NCBI RefSeq assembly: GCF_050433225.1
Contig: NZ_JBNPXQ010000003.1
Coordinates: 248,001-312,000, forward strand
Length of the DNA stretch: 64,000 nt
From: Sphingomonas_D zeicaulis
Lineage (GTDB): Bacteria; Pseudomonadota; Alphaproteobacteria; Sphingomonadales; Sphingomonadaceae
Direction of reading: 5' to 3'
Positions 17,078 to 28,597 of the stretch are shown one piece after another. Position 1 is the stretch's first letter. Every line of letters starts with the position of its first letter. The translations under genes and the position numbers were made by a program. A model generated the notes under the pieces. The model was given only the letters and a program-made list of their open reading frames with translations, searched no databases and was not told the DNA's origin.

Positions 17078-18151
17078 ATGGCGCAGACCGCCGACTACCG
17101 ACTGGGGCCCAACACCTTCGCGCGCGGCTGGCACATGATCGCCGATGCCTCGACCTTGGGCAAGGATCCGCTGCCGGTGCGCTTCTTTGCCACGGACATG
17201 GTGCTATATCGCGGCGAAAGCGGCACGCCGCACCTCGTCGATGCCTATTGCCCCCATATGGGCGCGCATCTCGGCCGCAACGAAACCAGCTATATCGTCC
17301 GCGATAATGAGCGGATCGAGGGCGAGTCGATCCGCTGCCCGTTCCACGGCTGGCGTTTCGGGCCGGACGGCCGCTGCAACCAGATCCCCTATTCGGACCA
17401 GAAGCCGCCGGCGGCCGCGCGCATCCGCACCTGGCCGGTGGTCGAACGCGCCGGCATCATCTGGATGTGGCACGACATGGAGGGCAATGAGCCCGATCAT
17501 GAACTGCCGCCGTTCGAGGCGTGGGACAATCCCAACTGGGTGCGCTGGGCGATCGACGATCTCGGCGAACTGCCGCAGCATCCGATCGAGGTGGTCGACA
17601 ACATGACCGACTTCGCCCACTTCGTGCCGATCCACGGATCGCGCGACATCGAATATTTCTACAACGAGTTCGACGATCATGTGCAGTGGCAGATGTTCGG
17701 CGCGGGCCACCGCACCTTGGTGCAGGAAGGCGAAGGTCTGCTCGAACTCGACACCTGGTATACCGGGCCGTCGATCCTGCAATCATCGATGCGCGGCAGT
17801 TTCCCCACGCATATGCTGATTGCCCACACCCCCGTTGAGGACGGCAAGATCCATGTGTGGCACGCGCTGATGGTCGACATGGGCCGCCCCGCCACCGAGG
17901 AGGATGTGCCGATGGCGCGCGCCTACCAGCAGGCGAGCCGCGAAGCCTTCGCGCAGGATTTCGAGATCTGGGCGAACAAGCGCGCCTGCTTCTCGCCGCT
18001 GATGGTCCGCGGTGACGGCCCCACCGACAAGTGCCGGATCTGGTACCGCCAGTTCTACAACCCGATCGACAAGGCCCCCGAATTCCAGAAGCGCGTCAAC
18101 GGCCGGCATACGGTGGTCGACAAGCGCGGTGCGGCGAAGCAGGTGGCGTAA
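17078..18151 (+). CDS. Rieske non-heme iron oxygenase, alpha subunit
   Basis: A 357-residue oxygenase. The Rieske [2Fe-2S] ligands are Cys58-x-His60 and Cys87-x2-His90 (CPHMGAHL and CPFHGWRF). The mononuclear iron site is DNMTDFAHFVPIHG with Asp178, His181 and His186. Size and motifs resemble KshA-type steroid or terpenoid hydroxylases more than ring-hydroxylating aromatic dioxygenases. No ferredoxin or reductase gene is adjacent, so electrons must come from elsewhere. It is divergent from the LysR regulator and has a hairpin after its stop. Confidence 0.9.
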   Translation: MAQTADYRLGPNTFARGWHMIADASTLGKDPLPVRFFATDMVLYRGESGTPHLVDAYCPHMGAHLGRNETSYIVRDNERIEGESIRCPFHGWRFGPDGRCNQIPYSDQKPPAAARIRTWPVVERAGIIWMWHDMEGNEPDHELPPFEAWDNPNWVRWAIDDLGELPQHPIEVVDNMTDFAHFVPIHGSRDIEYFYNEFDDHVQWQMFGAGHRTLVQEGEGLLELDTWYTGPSILQSSMRGSFPTHMLIAHTPVEDGKIHVWHALMVDMGRPATEEDVPMARAYQQASREAFAQDFEIWANKRACFSPLMVRGDGPTDKCRIWYRQFYNPIDKAPEFQKRVNGRHTVVDKRGAAKQVA

Positions 18152-18256
18152 GGACTGGGGCCTGGCTTCAGCCTTCTCCGTTCTTCTCGATCGACATCGA
18201 ACGGCAACGAGACGGTATATCGCAGGACGCGGGAGAATGCCGTCATAGCTTCATGC

Positions 18257-18278
18257 GACGGCCTGCGCGCAGGCCGTC
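18257..18278. terminator. 22-bp perfect palindrome after the Rieske gene
   Basis: GACGGCCTGCG followed directly by its reverse complement, 105 bp after the oxygenase stop. There is no T-run, so Rho-independent termination is uncertain. The rest of 18152-18386 shows no gene. Confidence 0.4.
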
Positions 18279-18386
18279 CCCCATGGAAGCAGAATCCGTC
18301 AAACAAAGGTTAAACAGACATCGTCGCGATGAGACTTCGCCTGCACTCAGGCGTAACCTGTCTGAACCGATCGGCGGAGTGTTGCC

Positions 18387-19358
18387 TTGTTGCAGACGGA
18401 GTTGAACGACGCACTCGATGCGAAGCCAGCCGACACGGTGCTGCACGATCTGCTGGGCATGTTGAAGGCAGCGCAATATCAATTCGTGACGCCGACCCCG
18501 GCAAGCCACGCCCGGGTGCTTGCACGCGCGCCGCACCGGGTAGCGTCAGACTTGCGGGATGTGTTCGGCTGGAGCCTGCCATTCGCGCCTGATTTGCTCG
18601 ACGCCACATTGCTGCGCCGGCTGGACGACATCGGCATGGTCGAGCCGGCGGGGCCACATTTGCGCAGCCTTGTTCGGGTGTCGTCGCTGGGACCGGACCT
18701 TTTCCTTCATTCCGCCTATCCCACGAACGACAAGGATGCGGTGTTCTTCGGCCCTGACAGTTACCGCTTCGCCCGGCTAATCCGTCAGGAACTGGCCCGC
18801 TGCCCCAAGCCCATGGGAGCCAAATTGGTCGATGTCGGTGCTGGAGCCGGGGTCGGCGCCATCGTTGCAAGCCATTGCTGCCCACAACTCGACATCCTGA
18901 TGACAGACATCAATCCGTTTGCGCTGCGGTTGGCGCGCGTCAATGCCCAGGCGGCCGGCGTCCGCGCCACGATCCGCCACGCGGACGAGCCTGCCGCAAA
19001 GGATGGCCTGTGGGACATCGTGGTCGCCAACCCGCCTTTCATCATCGATGATGAAGGGCGCGATTACCGCAATGGCGGATCGGCACATGGTTCGGCAGTG
19101 GCCTTGGAGATGGCGCGCGGGGCTCTGGAGCAACTCGCGACGGGCGGACGCCTGATCCTATACACCGGGAGCGCGATCGCGGAGGGCGGCCGCGACATGT
19201 TCAGGCAGCGGCTGATCGCGCTTGCAGCGAGGCATGGCTGCAGGTTGTGCTACGAGGAGATGGATCCGGATGTTTTCGGGGAAGAATTGCTGCGTGCCGG
19301 CTATCGGGAGATCGAGCGCATCGCCTTGGTCAGTGCCGTCTTCACCCGAGACAGCTAA
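18387..19358 (+). CDS. Class I SAM-dependent methyltransferase
   Basis: A 323-residue protein with a small N-terminal domain and a HemK/RsmC-like methyltransferase domain: SAM motif VDVGAGAGVGAIVA near residue 150 and the NPPF catalytic motif near residue 214, typical of N-methyltransferases acting on Gln, Asn, adenine or guanine. TTG 18387 is chosen as start because GGAG sits 7 bp upstream and the N-terminal helices up to FVTPTPASH then remain intact; an ATG at 18459 would truncate them. The target (a release factor, ribosomal protein, rRNA or small molecule) cannot be told. Confidence 0.8.
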   Translation: MLQTELNDALDAKPADTVLHDLLGMLKAAQYQFVTPTPASHARVLARAPHRVASDLRDVFGWSLPFAPDLLDATLLRRLDDIGMVEPAGPHLRSLVRVSSLGPDLFLHSAYPTNDKDAVFFGPDSYRFARLIRQELARCPKPMGAKLVDVGAGAGVGAIVASHCCPQLDILMTDINPFALRLARVNAQAAGVRATIRHADEPAAKDGLWDIVVANPPFIIDDEGRDYRNGGSAHGSAVALEMARGALEQLATGGRLILYTGSAIAEGGRDMFRQRLIALAARHGCRLCYEEMDPDVFGEELLRAGYREIERIALVSAVFTRDS

Positions 19359-19631
19359 GGCCGCTTTCAACGGCTGAAACAGGATTGGCACGCTCGTCAG
19401 AGCGTCGGCCGGTCTAGTCGCAAGGGATCGATGCAAATACGGCCTCGCGCCATAGATCAAGTGCAGGAACAAGCGCTCAGGATTGTTCGATTGCGCGAAC
19501 CTATGCCGACCCGATCCAAGCCAGTCATTCATAATGAAGCAGACTTAACATAAATATAGGAACATACCGATCCGCCCTTCATTATAGATATTATACGAAC
19601 ACCGCGAACTATTTGGGAGAGGGCCTGTTCC

Positions 19632-20201
19632 ATGCAAATATCCGTTCGCGCGCTTTTGATTTGCGCAGCGTCAACGCTGACCCTCGGCGTCATGGGCTGC
19701 ACGACGGCAACGCCATACCAGCCCATCTCATCACGGGGCGGAACGGCGGGCGGCTATTCCGATCAGCGCATCGAGGACAATCGCTATCGGGTTTCATTTG
19801 TTGGCAACACCATGACTTCGCGAGAGACTGTAGAAACCTTTCTCCTTTATCGCGCCGCGGAGCTTACGACCGCGCAGGGTTACGACTGGTTCGTCATGGC
19901 GGACCGCGATACCGAGAAGAAGAGCCGTACGACCATCGATCGCCCATTCACGGCGGGGCCCTATGGCTATTGGGGACCGAGTTGGCGCTACCGCGGCAGC
20001 GGCTTCGGGTGGCGTGGATGGGACCCGTTCTGGGGCGACCCGTTCTGGGATCGTCAGGTCGACATGCGGACAGTCGATCGGTACGAAGCGACCGCAGAGA
20101 TCGTGCTGGGCCGCGGCTCGAAGCCGGCGAACGATGTACGCGCCTTCGATGCGCGCCAAATACTGGCCAATCTCGGGCCGCGTATCGTAACGCCTTCCTG
20201 A
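19632..20201 (+). CDS. CC0125-like lipoprotein
   Basis: A 189-residue lipoprotein: signal peptide with lipobox LGVMGC (Cys23). The conserved block YRVSFVGNTMTSRETVETFLLYRAAELT follows, which I associate with the CC0125/CC1285 alphaproteobacterial lipoprotein family. A Gly/Trp/Tyr-rich centre (PYGYWGPSWRYRGSGF) and an AEIVLGRG end complete it. The function is unknown; it is likely anchored to the outer or inner membrane facing the periplasm. The preceding 270 bp (19359-19631) hold no recognisable gene. Confidence 0.75.
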   Translation: MQISVRALLICAASTLTLGVMGCTTATPYQPISSRGGTAGGYSDQRIEDNRYRVSFVGNTMTSRETVETFLLYRAAELTTAQGYDWFVMADRDTEKKSRTTIDRPFTAGPYGYWGPSWRYRGSGFGWRGWDPFWGDPFWDRQVDMRTVDRYEATAEIVLGRGSKPANDVRAFDARQILANLGPRIVTPS

Positions 20202-20431
20202 CCGAGTGGCGGCCGACGCGGAATGGCAGTGCGGACGAGCAGCGGCGGCTGCGACCGGCAGCATTGATGCTTTGCTCGAACTTGGACGGTCAGGCCGCTT
20301 GGTGCTCGCCGAGCGACCGGCACAGACATCCGGCCTGACATCAAGAGAGCCGCAGCACGCTGGCTGCGCAGCGTGCGGGTGAAATGTCGCTCGAAGAGCC
20401 TCAACCCATACTAAACGCCAGCCCGCAAATA

Positions 20432-20462
20432 CGAAAAAGGCCGGGAAGCCTGCGCTTCCCAG
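20432..20462 (-). terminator. Intrinsic terminator after tRNA-Val
   Basis: On the minus strand GGGAAGC-GCAG-GCTTCCC forms a stem at 20443-20460 followed by a five-T run (20434-20438), immediately 3' of the tRNA. The segment 20202-20431 to its left shows no gene. Confidence 0.8.
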
Positions 20463-20474
20463 CCTGTTCGATCG

Positions 20475-20549
20475 TGGTGGGCGCGGCAGGGATTGAACCT
20501 GCGACCCCTGCGGTGTGAACACAGTGCTCTACCACTGAGCTACGCGCCC
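20475..20549 (-). tRNA. tRNA-Val (anticodon CAC)
   Basis: The minus strand folds into a full cloverleaf: acceptor GGGCGCG/CGCGCCC, D arm GCTCAGTGGTAGAGC, anticodon stem CTGTG/CGCAG around loop TTCACAC, T arm with GGTTCAATCC, and an encoded CCA end. The anticodon CAC reads GUG valine codons. An intrinsic terminator follows. Confidence 0.97.
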
Positions 20550-20673
20550 TCACCACGATGTGCTTCCAAGGCATCCCCCGGAAGCGGAAGGCGGCGCATA
20601 AGCTGTCACCGCCTGTCTGTCTACCCCTCTTTTAGCGGGGATGTGCCGCACGGCGAACCGGTAGCGGCAGGGA

Positions 20674-20946
20674 TCAGTTGACGAGATCCTTCAGACCCTT
20701 GCCGGCCTTGAACTTCGGCTGGCTTGACGCCTTGATCGTCATCGTTTCACCCGTGCGCGGGTTGCGGCCCGTGGATGCCTTGCGCTTGGAGACCGAGAAG
20801 GTGCCAAATCCGACGAGACGAACCTCGTCGCCTTTCTTCAGTGCGCTGCCGATCGATTCGAACACCGCCTCGACCGCCTTGCTCGCATCACTCTTGCTGA
20901 GACCCGACACGTCAGCGACCGCGCCGATGAGCTCTTGCTTGTTCAT
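20674..20946 (-). CDS. hupB: DNA-binding protein HU
   Basis: A 90-residue protein matching HU throughout: MNKQELIGAVADVSGLSKSD, the GFGTFSVSKRKASTGRNPRTGE DNA-binding arm (Gly-Arg-Asn-Pro at its tip) and the KAGKGLKDLVN end. It bends and compacts DNA as a dimer. It lies downstream of lon on the same strand, the same lon-hup order as in many Proteobacteria. Confidence 0.97.
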   Translation of the reverse strand: MNKQELIGAVADVSGLSKSDASKAVEAVFESIGSALKKGDEVRLVGFGTFSVSKRKASTGRNPRTGETMTIKASSQPKFKAGKGLKDLVN

Positions 20947-21101
20947 GCCCCGTGAACCCCTTTGAATGAACGACCTTATTCAGGAATCAGGCTTTTCAAG
21001 CCGGCGCGCAGTAAGGAGGCTGAACGCCGGCCTGTAAAGGATAAAGCGGCCCGAAATGACCAAAATGCGTCAGTTCGAAGACGCGCGCCGCGGACCCGCA
21101 A

Positions 21102-23507
<2,406 letters not shown>

Positions 23508-23550
23508 CTGCACTCCGAACGGGCGCCCCGGAAGGCGGCGCCCCACCCAC

Positions 23551-23580
23551 CTTATATGGTGTCGCGGCGCAATCCATCAA
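23551..23580 (-). promoter_or_regulatory. Candidate lon promoter
   Basis: On the minus strand TTGATG (23575-23580) and TATAAG (23551-23556) are separated by 18 bp, 44 bp before the lon start. This fits a vegetative promoter. A convincing heat-shock sigma-32 match was not found. Confidence 0.35.
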
Positions 23581-23787
23581 TTCCTGCTTAAAATACCCAC
23601 AAGGTGATGCGTCCATTTGCGACCCATCGCGGAGAGGATCGCGCCGCGTTATCGGATCACATAGGTAGCGACTAGGCCATTGACGCCGATTTGCAGCCCG
23701 CCACACTGCGCAAGAGGGGGAGACGGATTCCGGGAAGGCGCCGGCACATGCTGCGGCATTCGCCGCAGCAACAGGGGGAATGCGGCG

Positions 23788-25254
23788 ATGACCGAGCAGG
23801 TTTCATTCGAAGACGCGGTAGAGCCCGGGCTGTGGAACCGCGATCTCGCGCCCACGGGGGCCGCGGAGCGCAACTGGCGCTGGTATCATTTCGCCGCGCT
23901 GTGGGTGGGCATGATCGTCGCGGTGCCGAGCTGGATGCTGGCCGCCGGGCTGATCGAACAGGGCATGTCGGCCGCCCAGGCCGCGCTCACGGTATTGCTC
24001 GGCAATGTCGTGATCCTGGTGCCGCTGCTGCTGATCGGCCATGCCGGCGCGCGCTATGGCATTCCCTATGCCGTGCTCGCCCGCGCCTCATTTGGCACGC
24101 GCGGCGCGCGGCTGCCGGCACTTGCCCGCGCGTTGGTCGCCTGCGGCTGGTACGGCATCCAGACCTGGATCGGCGGCGAGGCGCTGCTGACCTTGCTCGG
24201 CATCTTCGTCGGCGCCGACCTGAAGGGCGCGCCGCTGCCCTTCCTCGATATCGGCATCGGCCAGTTGCTCGCCTTCCTTGCCTTCTGGGCGCTGCAGCTC
24301 TTCTTCGTCACCAAAGGGCTGACGACGATCCGCCGGCTTGAGACCTGGACCGCGCCGTTCAAAATCCTGATCTGCACCGCGCTGGTCTGGTGGGCGGTGG
24401 ACGCCGCCGGCGGGCTGGGGCCGATCTTCGCCGCGCCCTCCCAATTCGCGGAAGGCGGCCCCCGCGCCGGCCAGTTTTGGCTGGTGTTCTGGCCGTCGCT
24501 CACCGCGATGATCGGCTTCTGGGGCACGCTGGCGCTCAACATCCCCGACTTCACACGCTTCGCGCACACCCAGCGCGACCAGATGATCGGCCAGGCGATC
24601 GGCCTGCCGCCGACGATGGGGCTGATCGCGCTCGCCAGCGTCATCACAACCTCCGCCACCGTCGTCATCTATGGCAGCGCGGTGTGGGATCCGGTCGAAC
24701 TGTCCGGCCGGCTTGCCGGGCCGTTCGTGCTGCTGGGGCTGATCGTGATCAGCATCGACACGATCTCCTGCAACATCGCCGCCAACCTCGTCTGCTCCGC
24801 CTATGATTTCTCGTCGCTAGCGCCGGCGCGCATCTCCTACCGGATCGGCGGCTTCATCACCGCGGCGATCGGCGTGCTGATCATGCCGTGGAAGCTGCTT
24901 GCGACGACCGGCGGCTATATCTTCGTCTGGCTCACCGGTTATGGCGCACTGCTCGGGCCGATCGCCGGCATCCTCATCGCCGATTACTGGCTGGTGCGGC
25001 GCGGGCGACTGGCGGTGGAGGAACTGTATCGCGGCACCGGCCGCTACGCCTATCGCGGCGGCTGGAACCGCGCGGCGATCATCGCCTTCGCAATCTGCGT
25101 GCTGCCCAACCTGCCGGGCTTCCTCGCCACCGCGATGCCGGGCAGGTTCGGCTGGATCGGCGGGCTGTGGACGACGATCTACGCCTATGCCTGGTTCACC
25201 GGGCTGCTGCTGGCGATGCTGAGCTATACCGCGCTGATGCGGCGCGCTGCATGA
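23788..25254 (+). CDS. NCS1-family nucleobase:cation symporter
   Basis: A 488-residue inner-membrane protein with about 12 hydrophobic segments. It has the NCS1 features: N-terminal LWNRDLAPTGAAERNWRWYHFAALWVGM, GIPYAVLARASFG, LNIPDFTRFA, and GPIAGILIADYWLVRRG near the C-terminus. NCS1 transporters import purines, pyrimidines, hydantoin or allantoin with Na+ or H+. ATG 23788 gives MTEQVSFEDAVEPGLWN; AGGGGGAA precedes it. The neighbours (an Oar-like receptor and two exported nucleoside-phosphorylase-fold proteins) suggest a purine-type base as cargo. Confidence 0.9.
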   Translation: MTEQVSFEDAVEPGLWNRDLAPTGAAERNWRWYHFAALWVGMIVAVPSWMLAAGLIEQGMSAAQAALTVLLGNVVILVPLLLIGHAGARYGIPYAVLARASFGTRGARLPALARALVACGWYGIQTWIGGEALLTLLGIFVGADLKGAPLPFLDIGIGQLLAFLAFWALQLFFVTKGLTTIRRLETWTAPFKILICTALVWWAVDAAGGLGPIFAAPSQFAEGGPRAGQFWLVFWPSLTAMIGFWGTLALNIPDFTRFAHTQRDQMIGQAIGLPPTMGLIALASVITTSATVVIYGSAVWDPVELSGRLAGPFVLLGLIVISIDTISCNIAANLVCSAYDFSSLAPARISYRIGGFITAAIGVLIMPWKLLATTGGYIFVWLTGYGALLGPIAGILIADYWLVRRGRLAVEELYRGTGRYAYRGGWNRAAIIAFAICVLPNLPGFLATAMPGRFGWIGGLWTTIYAYAWFTGLLLAMLSYTALMRRAA

Positions 25255-25260
25255 GCGAAG

Positions 25261-25281
25261 GCAGGGGCATCATGCCCCTGC
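25261..25281. terminator. Hairpin between convergent NCS1 and Oar-like genes
   Basis: GCAGGGGCAT and its exact reverse complement flank a single C. The hairpin fills most of the 38-bp gap between convergent stops. No T-run is present. Confidence 0.4.
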
Positions 25282-25292
25282 TCCGCCCGTCC

Positions 25293-28200
25293 TCAGAACT
25301 CCACCTTGGCGCCGATGCGCAGACCCCACAGCGAGAAGCGTGCCTGATTGTCCACCGCCGGGTTGGAGAAGCCCGAATAGCGATATTGCGCGCACGGATT
25401 GCCGTTGCCGGGCACGCAGGCCACGTTCACCACCTGCGTGAGATAGGGGAAGGCCACCTGCCGCAGCGCGCCCCAATCCCTGTCGATCAGGTTCAGCACA
25501 TTCTCGATGTCGGCGAACAGCTTGAAGCGGGCGCCGCGGACCAGCGGCACCGGCACCTCCTGGTCGACATGGACGTCGATCTTGAACCAGTTGGGCGCGC
25601 GCTGGCTGTTCTTGGGCAGGATCGAGCCGCGATATTTCTCAAGCCCATTGGCGGCGATGAAGGCATCCAGCGCCGCCTTGGTGCCCGGTGCGTCATAGGT
25701 CACCAGCGGATCGTTGGTCTGCGGCACATAGAGCAGGTAGCGATTGGCGCTGCCCGCGGTGCCGAACACCGAACTGTGCCCGGCGAGCAATGTCGGATCG
25801 TTCATCGTCAGGCTGTAGGGAATGCCCGAGCGCAGTTCGCCGAACAGGCTGAAGCGCGTCTTGTAGTCGCCGAAAAAGGCCCGGTCGAAATCGACGTAGA
25901 ACTTCCAGCTGTTGCGGATCTCGTAGATCGAGGTGCCATAGGCCGCGACATTGGGATCGACCATCGCGTTCTGGCCATAGGTGCCGGACGCGGTGGTACC
26001 GTTCATCGAGCTGACGTCGGTCACATCCTGGAACGTGAAGCTGCCGCCGACCGAGAGGCCCCAGTCCCACGCCTTGTCGATGCGCGCGACCGCGACCAGG
26101 GAGTGGCCCTTGTCGACATTGGTCAGGAACAGATCGGTATTGGCCCCCGCCGTGGTCGAGGCATAACGCGGCCGCCCGTCGGGCGTCGTGCCGATCTGGC
26201 GGAGGCGCAGGTCATAATAGATCGGCGCATTGTTGACGAAGCCGTAATAGACGTCGCCGCCGACATTCCAGCCGCCGCCCAGGAAGCGCGTGTCGGGCGC
26301 ATAATCGACCGACAGGCTGGTCTTCCAGGTCGACTGCATCTTGAAGTCCGGATCCATCGCATTGACGTTCGCCAGCGCGAGCGATCCGGTGTTGTTGGCA
26401 AGATAGTCGGTGACCAGCCCGTTGAAATTGCGGCCGTCGACATTGTTCAGCGCCGCGTCGCAGATCGCCGCGGTCGGCAAGGTGCAGCTACCGTCGAGGT
26501 TGCGGTTGATCGTGATCGAATTGCCGAACACGCCCGCGACAGAGAAGCTGTTGCCGAGGAACACGTCCGGTGACCCGCCACCGAACAGGCCGATGCCGCC
26601 GCGCACGCGCAGCTCGGGCGTCGGCGTCCAGGTGAAGGAGGCGCGCGGCTGCACGATCAGCTTGCCGCTGATCACATGGGTGTTGGCGAAGCCGTAACGC
26701 TCGAGGAAGAAGCGGTTGAGCGGCGGCCCCTCATTCATGTCATAGGTGTCGGCGCGCACGCCGATCGTCGCGCTGAAATCGGCGCTGGGATCCCAACTTG
26801 CCTGCGCGCCGAACGTGTATTGATCATATTTGAAGCTGGCGAGCACGTCGTTGAGGTCGCCGGTGATCGATCCGGCCAGGGTCAGCGTGCTGGCGCGGCG
26901 GTTCTGCAGGTCCGCGACGGAGTCGAAATAATAGGTGCCGAGCGCGTTCTGGGTGAAGGCGTTGGCCACGTCGAGATGGCTCCACGCCGCGGTCAGCTTC
27001 GCGGAGATATCGCCATATTCCCAGCGCACCGCGACATCCGCGCCATATTGCTTGGTGCGCACGAAGTTGAAGTGGCGGAACCGATCGGGCCCGAAGAACA
27101 GCCGCGACGCGGCCGGGCCGGCGGCGCTGCCCACCGAGCAGGCGACGGCATTGGTGTTGGGCAGCCCGTTCTGCTGCGTGGTCGAGGATGGATCGAGGCA
27201 GACCGAGAATTCGCTGAACGGGAATTCGCCGAAGGGCACGGGCATCAGATCATATTTGCGGTAATTGCCGCGGATCTCGGTGTGGAAATTGTCCGACCAG
27301 TCCGAATTCAACTGGGTGACGAAGGAGTCGACCGTTTCCGGACGCAGATAATTGTTTGAACTCAGCGTCAGCGCCGGCGAGCCGACATTGGTGGAGGAGA
27401 AGCCCGAAACCGCGCCGACCGTGCCTTCATTGTGGATATAGGTCATTGACAGGCGATGGCCGTCGACAACGTTCCAGTCGATCTTGGCGGTATATTTCTC
27501 GTCGGTCTCCTTGGTGGAGGCGAAGACGCCGCCAGTGTCATAATCATAGACCGAATTGGCGATCGAACTGATATTGTCGATCTGCGCCTGGGTGAGATTG
27601 GGCACCACATTGGCGAAGCCGCCGACGCCGATCGAGGTCGGCTGCGATTCCTCCAGCCGCTCATAGGAGAAGGCGAAGAACAGTTTGTCCTTGATGATCG
27701 GGCCCGAGAGGAAGGCGCCCCAATTCTTGCTGTCGAAATCCAGCCGGACACGGCCGGAGGGGTTGGTGAGGCCGGGCTTGGTGCGGCTGCCGGTCAGATT
27801 GTCGTCCGTATAGGTGAAGAAGGCGGATCCGGTGAATTTGTTGCCGCCGGAGCGCAGCACGAGGTTGATCGCGCCGCCCTGGAAGTCGCCCTCGGTGATG
27901 TCATAGGGCGCGATCTTGACCGAAAGCTGCTCGATCGCGTCGAGCGGCACCGGCCCGCGCGCGGTGGGCAGGCCGCCGACATTGAGGCCGAAATTGTCGG
28001 AAAAGCGCAGGCCGTCGACCGAGAATTTGTTGAGGCGGGCGTTCTGGCCGGCGATCATCACTCCACGGCTCTGACCCGGGTCGATCGTCGCGAAAGGATC
28101 GCGGCGGACGATGTCGCGGATATCGCGCGCCACCGAGGCGACGCCCTCGATCTTCTCGCGGTCGAGCACCGTCGACGGCCCCGGCGAAATCTCGGTCGCG

Positions 28201-28571
28201 CCGCTCGAGGAGGCGGTGACGACGATGTCTCCGCCCGAATTGTCGAGCGCGATCGGCAGGCGCAGCGGCTGGCCGGCGACCAGCGAAATGTCGGTGACCT
28301 GCGTTTCGGCATAGCCGTCGGCGACGACGGTGACGGTGAACGGCCCGCCGATGCGCAGGCCGGATGCGGCGAAGCTGCCGTCGCTGCCCGTCGTCACCTT
28401 CGAGGTCGTGCCCGACGGCACGTGCGTGACGCTGACGGCGGCTCCGGCCACCGGAGCGCCGTCGGCGGTGACGACGCCGCGGATCGAGGATGTCGTTTCC
28501 TGGGCATAAGCGGGCGCCGCAATCGCGGACGCCGTGGCGATGATGGCGGTGGTAAGAAGCAGATTGCGCAT
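25293..28571 (-). CDS. Oar-like TonB-dependent receptor with carboxypeptidase-regulatory-like domain
   Basis: A 1092-residue outer-membrane protein. After the signal peptide (ending APAYAQ) comes a CarboxypepD_reg-like beta domain (TTSSIRGVVTADGAPVAGAAVSV) at about 25-110, then the plug (RGVMIAGQNARLNKFSVDGLRFSDNFG) and a large barrel ending GLRIGAKVEF. This is the Oar/SusC-like architecture. ATG 28571 is preceded by AAGGGGG. It is followed upstream by the NUP-family gene with a 26-bp gap, so the order of transcription is NUP gene then receptor. It probably imports a nucleoside-like or larger polymeric substrate across the outer membrane. Confidence 0.92.
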   Translation of the reverse strand: MRNLLLTTAIIATASAIAAPAYAQETTSSIRGVVTADGAPVAGAAVSVTHVPSGTTSKVTTGSDGSFAASGLRIGGPFTVTVVADGYAETQVTDISLVAGQPLRLPIALDNSGGDIVVTASSSGATEISPGPSTVLDREKIEGVASVARDIRDIVRRDPFATIDPGQSRGVMIAGQNARLNKFSVDGLRFSDNFGLNVGGLPTARGPVPLDAIEQLSVKIAPYDITEGDFQGGAINLVLRSGGNKFTGSAFFTYTDDNLTGSRTKPGLTNPSGRVRLDFDSKNWGAFLSGPIIKDKLFFAFSYERLEESQPTSIGVGGFANVVPNLTQAQIDNISSIANSVYDYDTGGVFASTKETDEKYTAKIDWNVVDGHRLSMTYIHNEGTVGAVSGFSSTNVGSPALTLSSNNYLRPETVDSFVTQLNSDWSDNFHTEIRGNYRKYDLMPVPFGEFPFSEFSVCLDPSSTTQQNGLPNTNAVACSVGSAAGPAASRLFFGPDRFRHFNFVRTKQYGADVAVRWEYGDISAKLTAAWSHLDVANAFTQNALGTYYFDSVADLQNRRASTLTLAGSITGDLNDVLASFKYDQYTFGAQASWDPSADFSATIGVRADTYDMNEGPPLNRFFLERYGFANTHVISGKLIVQPRASFTWTPTPELRVRGGIGLFGGGSPDVFLGNSFSVAGVFGNSITINRNLDGSCTLPTAAICDAALNNVDGRNFNGLVTDYLANNTGSLALANVNAMDPDFKMQSTWKTSLSVDYAPDTRFLGGGWNVGGDVYYGFVNNAPIYYDLRLRQIGTTPDGRPRYASTTAGANTDLFLTNVDKGHSLVAVARIDKAWDWGLSVGGSFTFQDVTDVSSMNGTTASGTYGQNAMVDPNVAAYGTSIYEIRNSWKFYVDFDRAFFGDYKTRFSLFGELRSGIPYSLTMNDPTLLAGHSSVFGTAGSANRYLLYVPQTNDPLVTYDAPGTKAALDAFIAANGLEKYRGSILPKNSQRAPNWFKIDVHVDQEVPVPLVRGARFKLFADIENVLNLIDRDWGALRQVAFPYLTQVVNVACVPGNGNPCAQYRYSGFSNPAVDNQARFSLWGLRIGAKVEF

Positions 28572-28597
28572 GAAAGACCCCCTTTGTTGCGCTTGTG

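Noticed and set aside
23560..23640. Sigma-32 heat-shock promoter for lon
   Set aside because: CTTG and CC-rich fragments are present but no -35/-10 pair with correct spacing; the TTGATG/TATAAG pair fits better.
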